64,000 nucleotides of DNA from JAIXWP01 sp041391745 (GTDB taxonomy: Bacteria > Bacteroidota > Bacteroidia > Flavobacteriales_D > Sanyastnellaceae), in contig JAWKNK010000004.1 in NCBI GenBank assembly GCA_041391745.1, forward strand, positions 62,001 to 126,000, read 5' to 3'. Both the position numbers and the translations under genes were made by a program. The notes beneath the pieces were generated by a model. It searched no databases. It was not told the origin of the DNA and worked only from the letters and a program-made list of their open reading frames with translations. Shown piece after piece: positions 14,605-23,967 of the stretch. Numbering within the stretch: the first letter of the stretch is position 1; every line of letters starts with the position of its first letter.

Positions 14605-16263
14605 TTATTTTTCATAAAGATAAATAAAATGATAACCTCCTAAGTCTTGAACTTGCTTTGGATTGCCGAAGTGTTTTTCAAGTTTTTGGCGGATACCATT
14701 GTTGGGATAAATATATTCTGAATAGGCATCTACAAATATGAGTTGTGATGTATGCTCAAGGTCTAAATTGACCTGCGACGAGTCGTTTGCTATGGAAATT
14801 CCATTCTTGAATAATTCCCTCCGCAGACCTTCTTTGTGAACTGTGTATCCGGTATCTGTTACAATTTTATTTCCAATGGTATCTTGTTGATGGATGTCTA
14901 CATTTTGAAAGATATTCTTATCAAAATGATATGTGAAAATGATATCAGCATATCCCGGCGACCAAATAGCGGAGTTGTTTTTGGTTTTATACTCCTTAAA
15001 TGCAGCCATGATTTCATTGGGATGACTATAGCGCGTAACGTTTGGACTAAAGTTTAATATTAGCAAAGCGATTGCGATTGCCGCAATCGAGAAGCGAACA
15101 ATATTCGGAAGTGAAAAAATGGCCAAGGAAAGAAGAACTGGAATAGATGGTGATATGAAACTCAAATACCGATCAACAAACATGGGAGTTTTGAATGAAG
15201 CAAAATACATTATGAATAGAGGTACTGCCATCCAAAGTAAAAGTGTCAGAACTTGGTGGGATATTTTCAGCTTTTTTATAAAAAATAAAAGTAAGAGGAA
15301 TGCTAAGATTGCGTAGAAGTAAGAGAATAAGCTCGAATGCAGGAAAGAGAAATTAATGTCATATTCATATAAGAAAAAATAGGGGATGAATACAATAACA
15401 ACGATACTGCAAATACCCATTAAAGCTTGCCATTTTCTATTGATTCCCGATTTAGCAATTATGAAGACAGAAGAAAGACCGGCGGTGAGAATAGTCAGTA
15501 GAATGATTGAATTCTTGTTGCCAATCATTTTAAATAGTTCGGTAAAAAAAATTGCAAACGATTCGGGTGCTTGAATGTAAGTTCCTTCTGATGCTGTTTC
15601 AATGAATCGTTTAATAAGAAAAAAGAGCAATGGACTGTTTAAGATCAACAGGATGAATGTTGCGACAGAAACCTTTTTGAGATGAGCTTTGAATGATGGA
15701 TGAAATAGAAATGAAATACACTGAGTAAAAATGACTAACCATGCGAGATAGTGGGCTGCAGTCGCAATGAAGCTAAAGAGGATCCATCCCGCGAGTTTTT
15801 TATTAGAAGCTTTTTGAAAATAACTTAGGTAGAAATACATCGACCAAGTGCCGCCAAGAATCATAAGACTATAGCTTCGAATGAGATGAGCCCATTCCAT
15901 TTGAAATGGTGAGAGTATAAAGAGAAGACTTGCTAAAATTCCTGCAAGAGTTCCTTTAATATCTTTAGTGATGAGATAAATTGCGGGAGCGGTTAATGCG
16001 GTGCAAAGTGCAGGAAGCAATCGGATGCTCGACTCTGAAATTCCAAATAGATTAATCCAGTAATGTAATATAAATTCAAATGTTGGTGGGATATTGTTGT
16101 ACTTAAAAAGTAGAGGGACAAGCTCAGAAATTTTCCACTGCGAAAAATAAATGGTAAATGGTTCATCACCGCTTATTGCCTCTGAGGTGCGATGCATGCA
16201 AAAAACTGCAATTGAAATCAGGGTGATGAGGTAAGGAATTATTTTTTGTAGAAATTTCCCCAT
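14605..16263 (-). CDS. GT39-like membrane glycosyltransferase (GT-C fold)
   Basis: The 552-residue inner-membrane protein has about 12 helices. The first periplasmic loop holds SEAISGDEPFTIYF (about 27-40); its Asp-Glu is the usual catalytic acidic pair of the PMT/GT39 superfamily, and the next loop reads LPALCTALTAPAIYLITKDI after HYWINLFGISESSIR. Such enzymes transfer sugars from a polyprenyl-phosphate donor to lipid or protein acceptors. The soluble C-terminus (about 430-552) varies in this family. Donor and acceptor are unknown. Gaps of 3 and 5 bases to its neighbours indicate one operon with the aminotransferase and nitrilase. Confidence 0.8.
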   Translation of the reverse strand: MGKFLQKIIPYLITLISIAVFCMHRTSEAISGDEPFTIYFSQWKISELVPLLFKYNNIPPTFEFILHYWINLFGISESSIRLLPALCTALTAPAIYLITKDIKGTLAGILASLLFILSPFQMEWAHLIRSYSLMILGGTWSMYFYLSYFQKASNKKLAGWILFSFIATAAHYLAWLVIFTQCISFLFHPSFKAHLKKVSVATFILLILNSPLLFFLIKRFIETASEGTYIQAPESFAIFFTELFKMIGNKNSIILLTILTAGLSSVFIIAKSGINRKWQALMGICSIVVIVFIPYFFLYEYDINFSFLHSSLFSYFYAILAFLLLLFFIKKLKISHQVLTLLLWMAVPLFIMYFASFKTPMFVDRYLSFISPSIPVLLSLAIFSLPNIVRFSIAAIAIALLILNFSPNVTRYSHPNEIMAAFKEYKTKNNSAIWSPGYADIIFTYHFDKNIFQNVDIHQQDTIGNKIVTDTGYTVHKEGLRRELFKNGISIANDSSQVNLDLEHTSQLIFVDAYSEYIYPNNGIRQKLEKHFGNPKQVQDLGGYHFIYLYEK

Positions 16264-16268
16264 CTGAT

Positions 16269-17408
16269 TTATTGAATGCTATTGAGTATTTCTGCCGCTT
16301 GTTTAATGGTCTCATCATCTTTCGCAAAACAAACGCGTAACACTTTTTCATCTAATTTGTCGGGATAGAACACGGAACAAGGTATTGTTGTAATTCCATA
16401 TTTTTTTGTCCAATCGATAGCCACTTCAGTGTCGCTTCTTTGATCAATTTTGGAATAATTAATCAATTGAAAGTAGGTGCCTGAAGCTGGAGTTATTTCT
16501 AGGTTTGGGTTTTTTAATTCTGAGAGAAATAAATTTCTTTTTTCTTGGTAAAAGTTGGGAATGTTCAAATAGTGAGAAGCATCTTTTAAATATTCAGCAA
16601 CCGCATATTGCGCGGGGGTGTTTACTGAGAATACATTAAACTGATGGACTTTCCTGAATTCGTTCATTAATTTTTCCGAGCCAACGGCATATCCCAATTT
16701 CCAACCAGTCATGTGAAAGGTTTTTCCAAAAGAATAGGTCGCTATGGTGTTTTCTCTCAAGTAGGGGAATTGAAGAGCGCTTAAGTGAGGATGATTATCG
16801 AATATGATATGCTCGTAAACTTCGTCGCTGATTACGAATAAATTGTTGGCTTCTGCAATTCTATTCAATTGGTCAAAATCATCTTTATTGAAAACGGTCC
16901 CAGCTGGATTGTTGGGGTGATTTACAATGATCATTTTAGTTTTATCCGTAATAGCGCTTTGAACCTGATCCCAATTCACTGAATAGTTCGGATAATGCAA
17001 ATTGATCCAAACGGGCACACCTCCACAGAGTTCAATCGCAGGAGCGTAGCAATCGTAGGCGGGAGCGAACAGTACCACCTCATCTCCTGGATGAATTAAT
17101 GCTGTGATAGCAGTAAATATAGCTTGAGTGGCACCGGCAGTAACTGTAATTTCCGTATTTGGGTTGATTGAAACACCTATCGTATTCTTGATTTTGGTCG
17201 CAAGTTCTTCTCGGAGTATCGGCACACCGGGCATCGGGGCGTATTGATTGTAGCCTTGATGAATGTGTTTTTTCATTAATTCACTCCAAGCCTCATCGAT
17301 AGGAAAGGATGGAAATCCTTGTCCAACATTGAGGGCTTTATGTTCTGCTGCGAGAGCAGACATAACGGAAAATATTGTGGTACCAACATTTGGAAGTTTT
17401 GATATCAT
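16269..17408 (-). CDS. Pyridoxal-phosphate aminotransferase, methionine/glutamine type (YbdL-like)
   Basis: A 379-residue class I/II aminotransferase. Lys229 in YSFGKTFHMTGWKLGY carries PLP; the cofactor is also held by Asp195 and Tyr198 (ISDEVYEH) and by NHPNNPAGTVF (163-173). The N-terminus NVGQGFPSFP and GYNQYAPMPGVPILREELA match the YbdL/glutamine-transaminase-K subgroup more than aspartate aminotransferase. Members use methionine, glutamine or aromatic amino acids as amino donors. Its proximity to an omega-amidase-like gene (13834-14601) supports the glutamine-transaminase role. It overlaps the pyrophosphatase stop by four bases. Confidence 0.85.
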   Translation of the reverse strand: MISKLPNVGTTIFSVMSALAAEHKALNVGQGFPSFPIDEAWSELMKKHIHQGYNQYAPMPGVPILREELATKIKNTIGVSINPNTEITVTAGATQAIFTAITALIHPGDEVVLFAPAYDCYAPAIELCGGVPVWINLHYPNYSVNWDQVQSAITDKTKMIIVNHPNNPAGTVFNKDDFDQLNRIAEANNLFVISDEVYEHIIFDNHPHLSALQFPYLRENTIATYSFGKTFHMTGWKLGYAVGSEKLMNEFRKVHQFNVFSVNTPAQYAVAEYLKDASHYLNIPNFYQEKRNLFLSELKNPNLEITPASGTYFQLINYSKIDQRSDTEVAIDWTKKYGITTIPCSVFYPDKLDEKVLRVCFAKDDETIKQAAEILNSIQ

Positions 17409-17944
17409 TTAACGAACTTTTCTTGGTATCTAATTATCGATTCTTGAATGATTTTCAGAGCCTTATCAGTGGGTAGAAATTCATCTACAATGACTTGTTT
17501 TTTACTGAGGGTTTTATATTCTGAAAAGAAGTGCTTTAACTCAGATTTGAAATTTTCAGGTAGTTTGTGAATATCGTTGATATGGGAAACGCTCATATCT
17601 CCGTCGGCAACGGCTATTAATTTTTCATCTTTCTCGCCATTATCGATCATTTCCATGTAACCAATGATTTTGGCCTTAACCAAACATAATGGTTGAATAG
17701 ATACTTGAGAAAGTATTAGAATATCTAATGGGTCGCCATCCTCGCCAAGTGTTTGAGGTATGAATCCGTAGTTGATGGGATAATGGAACGCCGCGAATAC
17801 AACACGGTCCAGTTTCAACAAACCGGTCTTTTTATCCACTTCATATTTAGCTTTGCTGCCTTGGGCTATTTCGATAATCCCTTTAACTGTAGCGTTTTCA
17901 GGGTTAAAATCGTTTTCTACTTCGTGCCATGGATGATGTATCAT
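17405..17944 (-). CDS. ppa: Inorganic pyrophosphatase, family I
   Basis: The 179-residue cytoplasmic enzyme hydrolyses pyrophosphate, pulling biosynthetic reactions forward. Family I motifs are present: KYEVDKKTGLLKLDRV, then FHYPINYGFIPQT, and the metal-binding Asp cluster GEDGDPLDILIL (about 67-78), with a further acidic site in GEKDEKLIAVADGD. It starts divergently from purL, 63 bases away. Its 3' end overlaps the aminotransferase start in ATGA. Confidence 0.92.
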   Translation of the reverse strand: MIHHPWHEVENDFNPENATVKGIIEIAQGSKAKYEVDKKTGLLKLDRVVFAAFHYPINYGFIPQTLGEDGDPLDILILSQVSIQPLCLVKAKIIGYMEMIDNGEKDEKLIAVADGDMSVSHINDIHKLPENFKSELKHFFSEYKTLSKKQVIVDEFLPTDKALKIIQESIIRYQEKFVK

Positions 17945-18007
17945 GGTGGTAAATATAACCCCAGTTTGTTGTACTTTAGCGCGCCAAATAACTCACACAT
18001 TAATAGT

Positions 18008-20251
18008 ATGTCTTCGTCATCAGCTTTACAACCAGCAACACTAGAACAAGCACAAGAAATGGGACTTCGTGCGGATGAATTTGATAAGATCAAAGAAATC
18101 CTCGGTCGTACTCCAAATTTCACTGAAATGTGCGTTTATTCTGTGATGTGGTCAGAACACTGTTCTTACAAGAATTCAATTAAATGGTTGAAGACTTTGC
18201 CGAAAGATGGCCCACATATGCTTGTGAAGGCTGGAGAAGAGAATGCTGGTCTTGTAGATATCGGTGATGGTTTGGGTTGTGCTTTCAAGATCGAATCGCA
18301 TAATCACCCAAGCGCGCTCGAGCCTTATCAAGGAGCGGCAACTGGAGTTGGCGGAATTAACCGAGACATCTTCACGATGGGAGCTCGCCCTATTGCTCAA
18401 TTGAATTCACTTCGATTCGGAAAATTGGATAACCCAAAAACTAAGTGGTTGATGAGTGGTGTAGTGAAGGGTATTGGTGATTATGGAAATGCTTTTGGTA
18501 TTCCAACAGTTGGTGGAGAGGTATTTTTCGACGAGAGTTACCAAGCCAACCCTTTAGTGAACGCTATGTCTGTGGGAATTGTGAAGCGGGACGCGATTAT
18601 TTCTTCGAAGGCAAAGGGAGTTGGAAATCCTGTGTATATCGTAGGGTCAGCTACTGGAAAGGATGGAATTAAAGGAGCATCGTTTGCTTCTAAAGATATC
18701 ACTGAAGAATCTGCAAAAGATCTTCCAAGCGTGCAAGTTGGTGATCCATTCCAAGAAAAGCTATTGCTTGAGGCTACTTTAGAGTTGGCTCAAACAAAAG
18801 CAATTGCCGGAATGCAAGATATGGGTGCAGCTGGAATTACATGCTCTACCTCAGAGATGAGTGCCGGTGGTAAGGTGGGGATGGATATTCATTTAGATAA
18901 GGTGCCTACTCGTCAAGAGGGTATGGTTCCTTTTGAAATTTTACTTTCGGAGAGTCAAGAACGTATGCTGATTGTCGTAAACAAAGGACATGAAGCAGAA
19001 GTTGAAGCGATTTTCGAAAAATGGGATTTGCATGCAGTTGAAATTGGAGTTGTGACTGATAGCACCCAAGTTCGTTATTTCATGAACGGAGAACTGGTTA
19101 GCGATATTCCAGCGGATAGTTTGGTTTTGGGTGGTGGTGCTCCAGTTTATGAGCGTGAATACAAAGAACCAGCTTATTACAAAGAGGCTAAGAAATTCAG
19201 CATTGACCAGGTAAAAGAACCTGCAGATTTAGTGGTTGTTGGCCGTCAACTCATTGCTAATCATAATATTTGTTCTAAAAAATGGATTTATGAGCAGTAT
19301 GATTCTATGGTTGGTACGGTAAATATGACCACCAATCGACCTAGTGATGCTGCTATTGTGAATATTAAGGATTCGAACAAGGCATTGGCTTTATCGGTGG
19401 ACTGTAATGCCCGCTATGTGAATGCAGACCCTGAAATCGGAACTATGATTGCTGTGTCTGAGGCTGCTAGAAACATTGTTTGCAGCGGTGGTGATCCTTC
19501 AGCAATTACCAACTGTTTGAATTTTGGAAACCCATATAATCCAGAAGTTTACTGGCAGTTTGTAGGAGCTATAAAGGGTATGGGCGAGGCATGTAGAAAG
19601 TTTGAAACACCTGTTACAGGAGGAAACGTGAGCTTCTACAACCAAACTGTGAATGAAGATGGCACTGCACGACCAGTATTCCCAACACCTACAATCGGAA
19701 TGGTTGGGGTTTTAAAAGATAAGTCACTACAGACTACATTAGATTTTAAATACAAAGGTGATTTGATATACTTGCTGGGTCAACCTCATGAGGACATCAA
19801 CTCAAGTGAGTACCTCTATAATATTCATGGTATTAAAAACTCTCCTGTTCCTCATTTCAATCTAGATGAAGAGTTTACATTGCAACAATGCATGAAAGGT
19901 TTGATAAATAACAACTTTATCAGTGCCGCTCATGATGTTAGCGACGGTGGACTATTCACAACGTTAGTAGAAATGGGCTTGCCAAACAGTCTTGGTTTTG
20001 ACATTGTATCCGATTCAGAAATCAGAAGAGACGCGTTTTTGTTTGGTGAATCACAAAGCAGAGTGGTAGTGACAGTAGTGGAAGATTACGAGGAAGAATT
20101 TTTGGATTTTGTTTCTGAGAATAAAGTTCCTGTAATGTTGCTAGGTCATGTTACTAAAGGAAGAATCACCGTAGACGAGTTGAATTTTGGATTTATTGAG
20201 GATATGCGTCATCTTTACGAGCAAAGCATTTCGGAAGAAATGGCCAAATAA
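18008..20251 (+). CDS. purL: Phosphoribosylformylglycinamidine synthase subunit PurL (small form)
   Basis: The 747-residue enzyme is the small PurL that works with PurQ and PurS to make FGAM from FGAR with ATP and ammonia. Diagnostic parts: MWSEHCSYKNSIKWLKTLP (residues about 41-59) with the catalytic His, KIESHNHPSALEPYQGAATGVGG (about 97-119), AGMQDMGAAGITCSTSEM, GGNVSFYNQT and AAHDVSDGGLF near the C-terminus. The open frame extends upstream to 17753, across the start of the divergent ppa gene; ATG 18008 gives the normal family start, so I use that. purQ, purS and most pur genes are elsewhere. Confidence 0.93.
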   Translation: MSSSSALQPATLEQAQEMGLRADEFDKIKEILGRTPNFTEMCVYSVMWSEHCSYKNSIKWLKTLPKDGPHMLVKAGEENAGLVDIGDGLGCAFKIESHNHPSALEPYQGAATGVGGINRDIFTMGARPIAQLNSLRFGKLDNPKTKWLMSGVVKGIGDYGNAFGIPTVGGEVFFDESYQANPLVNAMSVGIVKRDAIISSKAKGVGNPVYIVGSATGKDGIKGASFASKDITEESAKDLPSVQVGDPFQEKLLLEATLELAQTKAIAGMQDMGAAGITCSTSEMSAGGKVGMDIHLDKVPTRQEGMVPFEILLSESQERMLIVVNKGHEAEVEAIFEKWDLHAVEIGVVTDSTQVRYFMNGELVSDIPADSLVLGGGAPVYEREYKEPAYYKEAKKFSIDQVKEPADLVVVGRQLIANHNICSKKWIYEQYDSMVGTVNMTTNRPSDAAIVNIKDSNKALALSVDCNARYVNADPEIGTMIAVSEAARNIVCSGGDPSAITNCLNFGNPYNPEVYWQFVGAIKGMGEACRKFETPVTGGNVSFYNQTVNEDGTARPVFPTPTIGMVGVLKDKSLQTTLDFKYKGDLIYLLGQPHEDINSSEYLYNIHGIKNSPVPHFNLDEEFTLQQCMKGLINNNFISAAHDVSDGGLFTTLVEMGLPNSLGFDIVSDSEIRRDAFLFGESQSRVVVTVVEDYEEEFLDFVSENKVPVMLLGHVTKGRITVDELNFGFIEDMRHLYEQSISEEMAK

Positions 20252-20260
20252 GCTTGATTT

Positions 20261-21037
20261 ATGGGTTTTTTTAAATATCTATTTTCTAAGCCAGGTCGAA
20301 AGATTGTACTTCAATTGATTGGAGTTTATGTTCTTGTATTCCTTGGTGTTTGGTTTTACTTGAGCTGGTATACAGATCATGGTGAACAGGTTTCTGTTCC
20401 AGATTTAACAGGAATGACAGCAGAAGAGGCAGAGGATTTATTGGGACAAAACAATTTGTCTATTTTGGTGGTGGACAGTATTTATACCAAGAATGCAAAA
20501 GGAGGAACAATTCTAGATCAAACTCCAATTGCTGACGCTAAAGTGAAAGATGGTCGTCAGGTATTTGTTACGGTTTATCGAAAGCTACCGCCTCAGGAGA
20601 CCATCAATATTCAAGAAGGTGATTTCGGCCAAGTGGCTATTATTAAGTTGAAGAATAAGGGAATTGATTTTGATATTAAGTATTCCCCTAATAACTCATT
20701 GATTGGATCCGTTGTTAGCATCACGCACAAAGGCAAGAAAGTCAAGAGTGGCCAGACAATCGCTCGTGGTGAAAAGGTAGTTCTCACTATTGGAACGGCT
20801 GTGGATGAATTGGTTAAAATCCCGAACCTTCAGGGGCTTAGTTATGATGACGCCATAGAGCTTTTGGAGTCAATGAATCTCATGGGGCAAGGATTTTTTA
20901 TGTATGATATACAATCTTCTTCGGATTCTGCCGTTGGGCGCGTTTGCAGTCAAGAACCTCAATTTGATCCGGACGCGCCGGGGGTTTCTCCAGGTCAACT
21001 TGTAGACTTTAGATTGTACAACACCCCTTGTGACTAG
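20261..21037 (+). CDS. PASTA-domain membrane protein
   Basis: A 258-residue single-pass protein with a membrane helix at about 17-36 (VLQLIGVYVLVFLGVWFYLSW) and three extracytoplasmic PASTA-like repeats. The first begins VPDLTGMTAEEAEDLLGQNNL (47-67) and the third IPNLQGLSYDDAIELLESMNL (187-207); the middle one is diverged. PASTA domains bind muropeptides, lipid II or serve as spacers. It lacks kinase or transpeptidase domains. It is nine bases after purL and 21 before a T9SS gene, and is probably co-transcribed with rluA. In Bacteroidota this protein is commonly found near rluA and ddl; ddl is not here. Confidence 0.85.
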   Translation: MGFFKYLFSKPGRKIVLQLIGVYVLVFLGVWFYLSWYTDHGEQVSVPDLTGMTAEEAEDLLGQNNLSILVVDSIYTKNAKGGTILDQTPIADAKVKDGRQVFVTVYRKLPPQETINIQEGDFGQVAIIKLKNKGIDFDIKYSPNNSLIGSVVSITHKGKKVKSGQTIARGEKVVLTIGTAVDELVKIPNLQGLSYDDAIELLESMNLMGQGFFMYDIQSSSDSAVGRVCSQEPQFDPDAPGVSPGQLVDFRLYNTPCD

Positions 21038-21058
21038 TGGGAAAAACCAAAATCGAGA

Positions 21059-22927
21059 ATGAGAATTACAATTAAACTTGTCTTTGCGCTTTTATTAGGT
21101 TTTTTAGCAATCAATTCTACAGCTCAAGAATCGGAACAGCCTATTTTATTTGATGCCATCAAGAACAGTGCGTTCAGAAAAGAGCAACGTCTTCCTATTC
21201 GTTCTGAAAGAGGTGGTGGTAGTTTGCAGATTCCTTTTTTTGATGATTTTTCGAGATATTCTCTTCCAACCAATGATCCTTCTATTCCCAGCGAATGGCA
21301 GCGTTGGTCAGATGATTATGCCCGAATAAATAATACCTTTCCTATTTCTCCCCTTACTATCGGTGTTGCTACTCTTGATGGATTGAATGCCGATGGTTAC
21401 CCTTATAATTTTTTAGATGAATATGATGAAGGGTTTGCGGACACATTGACTTCGCTGCCAATTGATTTAGGAGGATATAGCGAAGTGGATAATGTTTACT
21501 TGGTATTTCACTATCAAGGTCAAGGATTGGGCAATGCACCAGAATCGGATGATTCATTGTATTTGGATTTTTATTCCCCTTTTGGTCAAGGACAATGGTT
21601 TCAAGTTTGGTCGCTTGCAGGTGAATCATCGGAAGTTTTTACTAGAGTTGAAATTCCGATTCAAGGACAGGAATTTTTTTTGGATGGCTTTAGATTCAGA
21701 TTCAGAAATCATGCGACACTGAGCGGAAATTGGGATCATTGGCATATTGATTATGTGTTGTTAGACCAGAATATTGATCCGGAAAATTTCATTTATGATG
21801 ATGTGGCTATGCAATATCCCGTAAATACCTTATTGAATGTTTACACTTCAATGCCTTGGACTCATTATATCACAAACCCTGCGGGGTTCATGGCTGATAA
21901 TTTTAACTTTTATCAAAATAACTTAGGACCAACAGAAAACATAGCGAGTGGATGGAGTTTTACATATGATGGTTCAACTCAAAATTTTCCAAGCCAAGAT
22001 TTGAATGTAAGTGACAATGCTTTTCAAGAAATTATTCGAACTGGAAACTTTGGTGGCTACAATTATGACCCTGAAGTGAACGATACTTGCGCCACATTTA
22101 AGTTTTGTGTTTATCATAACCCTTCGGATGCTTATGCACAAAATGATACAACATGCTTTGAGCAGGTCTTCACCAATTACTATGCTTACGATGATGGAAG
22201 CGCTGAGCGAGCATTCACGGTAGAGGGGGCTGGGGCACAATTGGCTTTGAGATTTCAATCCGCTATAGAAGATACCCTTTATGGTATTTATGTTCACTGG
22301 ACTCCAAGTGGGTATAATCCTTCCGCAAATTCGTTCATATTGAGAGTATGGGGTGATGAAGGAGGGGTTCCGGGTGCAGAGTTAATTGAAAACTACAACA
22401 CTCATAATCCACAATATTATCATGATGGCTATGACATATTTAGCTACTACGCCTTTGATGATCCGCTTCCTGTAAATGGTACCTTTTATGTGGGTTGGGT
22501 TCAAAGTGATGCTGCTAGGTACAATGTGGGAAATGATAAGAATCGTGATATAAATACAGGAAGGTTATTTTACAAATTGGCGAATTCAAATTGGACACAA
22601 AGTTCAATTCCAGGGGCTGTTATGATTCGTCCAGTTTTCCGAGCTGGTAAAACGGGTCCTGTAAGTGTTGATGAATTAAATATGGATGTGCTTAGTATTT
22701 ATCCCAATCCGGTAGAAGATTTACTTACTATTCAGAACCTTCCAAACGGAGAAAATGTGAATTTAGAATTCTATGATATTTCTGGTCGATTGGTAAAATC
22801 TGAAAATACTAGTGGATCAACCATCGCACAAATTGCAACGAATGATTTGAGTAATGGAATGTTTATCTTGATTGCTCGAGCTAAAAGTGGAGTCATAGAG
22901 ACTCAGCGCATTGTAGTCAGACATTAA
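21059..22927 (+). CDS. Secreted T9SS cargo protein, type A sorting domain
   Basis: The 622-residue protein has a signal peptide (about 1-22, ending NSTAQE) and a C-terminal type A sorting domain starting LSIYPNPVEDLLTIQNL (about 544) and ending RIVVRH, so it is exported by the type IX system and attached to the cell surface. The middle consists of beta-rich segments with aromatic and Asp/Asn repeats: an early FDDFSRYS segment, WDHWHIDYVLLD (about 225-236), typical of jelly-roll ligand domains, and FYVGWVQSDAAR later. No catalytic site is identified. It lies in the PurL-to-RluA operon, 2 bases before rluA. Confidence 0.85.
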   Translation: MRITIKLVFALLLGFLAINSTAQESEQPILFDAIKNSAFRKEQRLPIRSERGGGSLQIPFFDDFSRYSLPTNDPSIPSEWQRWSDDYARINNTFPISPLTIGVATLDGLNADGYPYNFLDEYDEGFADTLTSLPIDLGGYSEVDNVYLVFHYQGQGLGNAPESDDSLYLDFYSPFGQGQWFQVWSLAGESSEVFTRVEIPIQGQEFFLDGFRFRFRNHATLSGNWDHWHIDYVLLDQNIDPENFIYDDVAMQYPVNTLLNVYTSMPWTHYITNPAGFMADNFNFYQNNLGPTENIASGWSFTYDGSTQNFPSQDLNVSDNAFQEIIRTGNFGGYNYDPEVNDTCATFKFCVYHNPSDAYAQNDTTCFEQVFTNYYAYDDGSAERAFTVEGAGAQLALRFQSAIEDTLYGIYVHWTPSGYNPSANSFILRVWGDEGGVPGAELIENYNTHNPQYYHDGYDIFSYYAFDDPLPVNGTFYVGWVQSDAARYNVGNDKNRDINTGRLFYKLANSNWTQSSIPGAVMIRPVFRAGKTGPVSVDELNMDVLSIYPNPVEDLLTIQNLPNGENVNLEFYDISGRLVKSENTSGSTIAQIATNDLSNGMFILIARAKSGVIETQRIVVRH

Positions 22928-22929
22928 TT

Positions 22930-23967
22930 ATGAGAGAAGAAGACTTATCTGAAATAGAGGGGGATGATGAACTTTTCGAGCATCATAGAGTAGTTGCCGA
23001 TCCTGGTCAGGGTTTGGTGAGACTTGATAAGTTTTTAGTAGATCGACTAGAGAAAACTTCGCGTACGAGAATTCAAGATGCTTGTGATTCAGGTTATGTC
23101 AAAGTCAATGGGACTCCAGTTAAGAGTTCATATAAAGTCAAGCCAAATGATGTAGTGACAATGGAGATGCCCTATCCCGTGAGGGAGATAGAGCTGATTC
23201 CTCAAGATATTCCATTAGAAATTCTCTATGAAGACGATGATGTTTTAGTGCTAAATAAGCAGGCGGGGATTGTTGTGCATCCGGGACACGGAAATTACTC
23301 TGGCACATTGGTGAATGCGCTTATATATCATTTTCAAAATCTTCCAGCGAATATTTCTCACGGGGTTCCTCGTCCTGGACTAGTACATAGATTGGATAAA
23401 CTTACCACCGGTGTGATGGTGATTGCCAAGACAGAACATGCCTTAGCTCATCTTTCAGGGCAATTTTTTGAGCGTACAACGGATCGTCGTTATGTTGCTC
23501 TTGTATGGGGCGATGTTGTGGAGGATGGAACTATTATGGGTAATACGGGTCGAAGTTTACAAGATCGTAAGGTATTTATGGTTTATCCAAAAGGAGATCA
23601 TGGAAAGCATGCCGTTACACATTACAAAGTACTCGAACGATTGGGTTATGTTACTTTGATAGAATGTAAGTTGGAGACAGGTCGGACGCATCAAATCCGT
23701 GTTCATATGAAGTATGCGGGCCACACTTTGTTCGGTGATCCTGAGTATGGTGGAGATAAGATTTTGAAGGGAACCACTTTTTCGAAGTATAAGCAGTTTG
23801 TTCAGAATTGCTTTGATTTATTGCCTCGTCAAGCACTGCACGCCAAATCACTTGAATTTACCCATCCAACAACGGGAGAGCGAATGAAGTTTGAAAAGGA
23901 GCTTCCTGAGGATATGGATCAAGTCTTGTCAAAATGGAGAGTATATATTAATAGTCAGTCGAACTAA
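22930..23967 (+). CDS. RluA-family pseudouridine synthase
   Basis: A 345-residue enzyme with an N-terminal S4 RNA-binding domain (about 25-85, VRLDKFLVDRLEKTSRTRIQ) and a catalytic domain with the HRLDKLTTGVMVIAK motif (catalytic Asp156). KLETGRTHQIRVHMKYAGHTLFGDPEYGG is the other family hallmark. RluA/RluD enzymes isomerise uridines in 23S rRNA or tRNA. The S4 domain and length fit RluD best, which modifies helix 69 of 23S rRNA, but the target site is not proven by sequence. The 3' end overlaps the convergent hydrolase by 20 bases. Confidence 0.92.
   Translation: MREEDLSEIEGDDELFEHHRVVADPGQGLVRLDKFLVDRLEKTSRTRIQDACDSGYVKVNGTPVKSSYKVKPNDVVTMEMPYPVREIELIPQDIPLEILYEDDDVLVLNKQAGIVVHPGHGNYSGTLVNALIYHFQNLPANISHGVPRPGLVHRLDKLTTGVMVIAKTEHALAHLSGQFFERTTDRRYVALVWGDVVEDGTIMGNTGRSLQDRKVFMVYPKGDHGKHAVTHYKVLERLGYVTLIECKLETGRTHQIRVHMKYAGHTLFGDPEYGGDKILKGTTFSKYKQFVQNCFDLLPRQALHAKSLEFTHPTTGERMKFEKELPEDMDQVLSKWRVYINSQSN

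Noticed and set aside
17753..18007. Extension of the purL reading frame to 17753
   Set aside because: It runs across the start of the divergent ppa gene; the known PurL start pattern matches ATG 18008.
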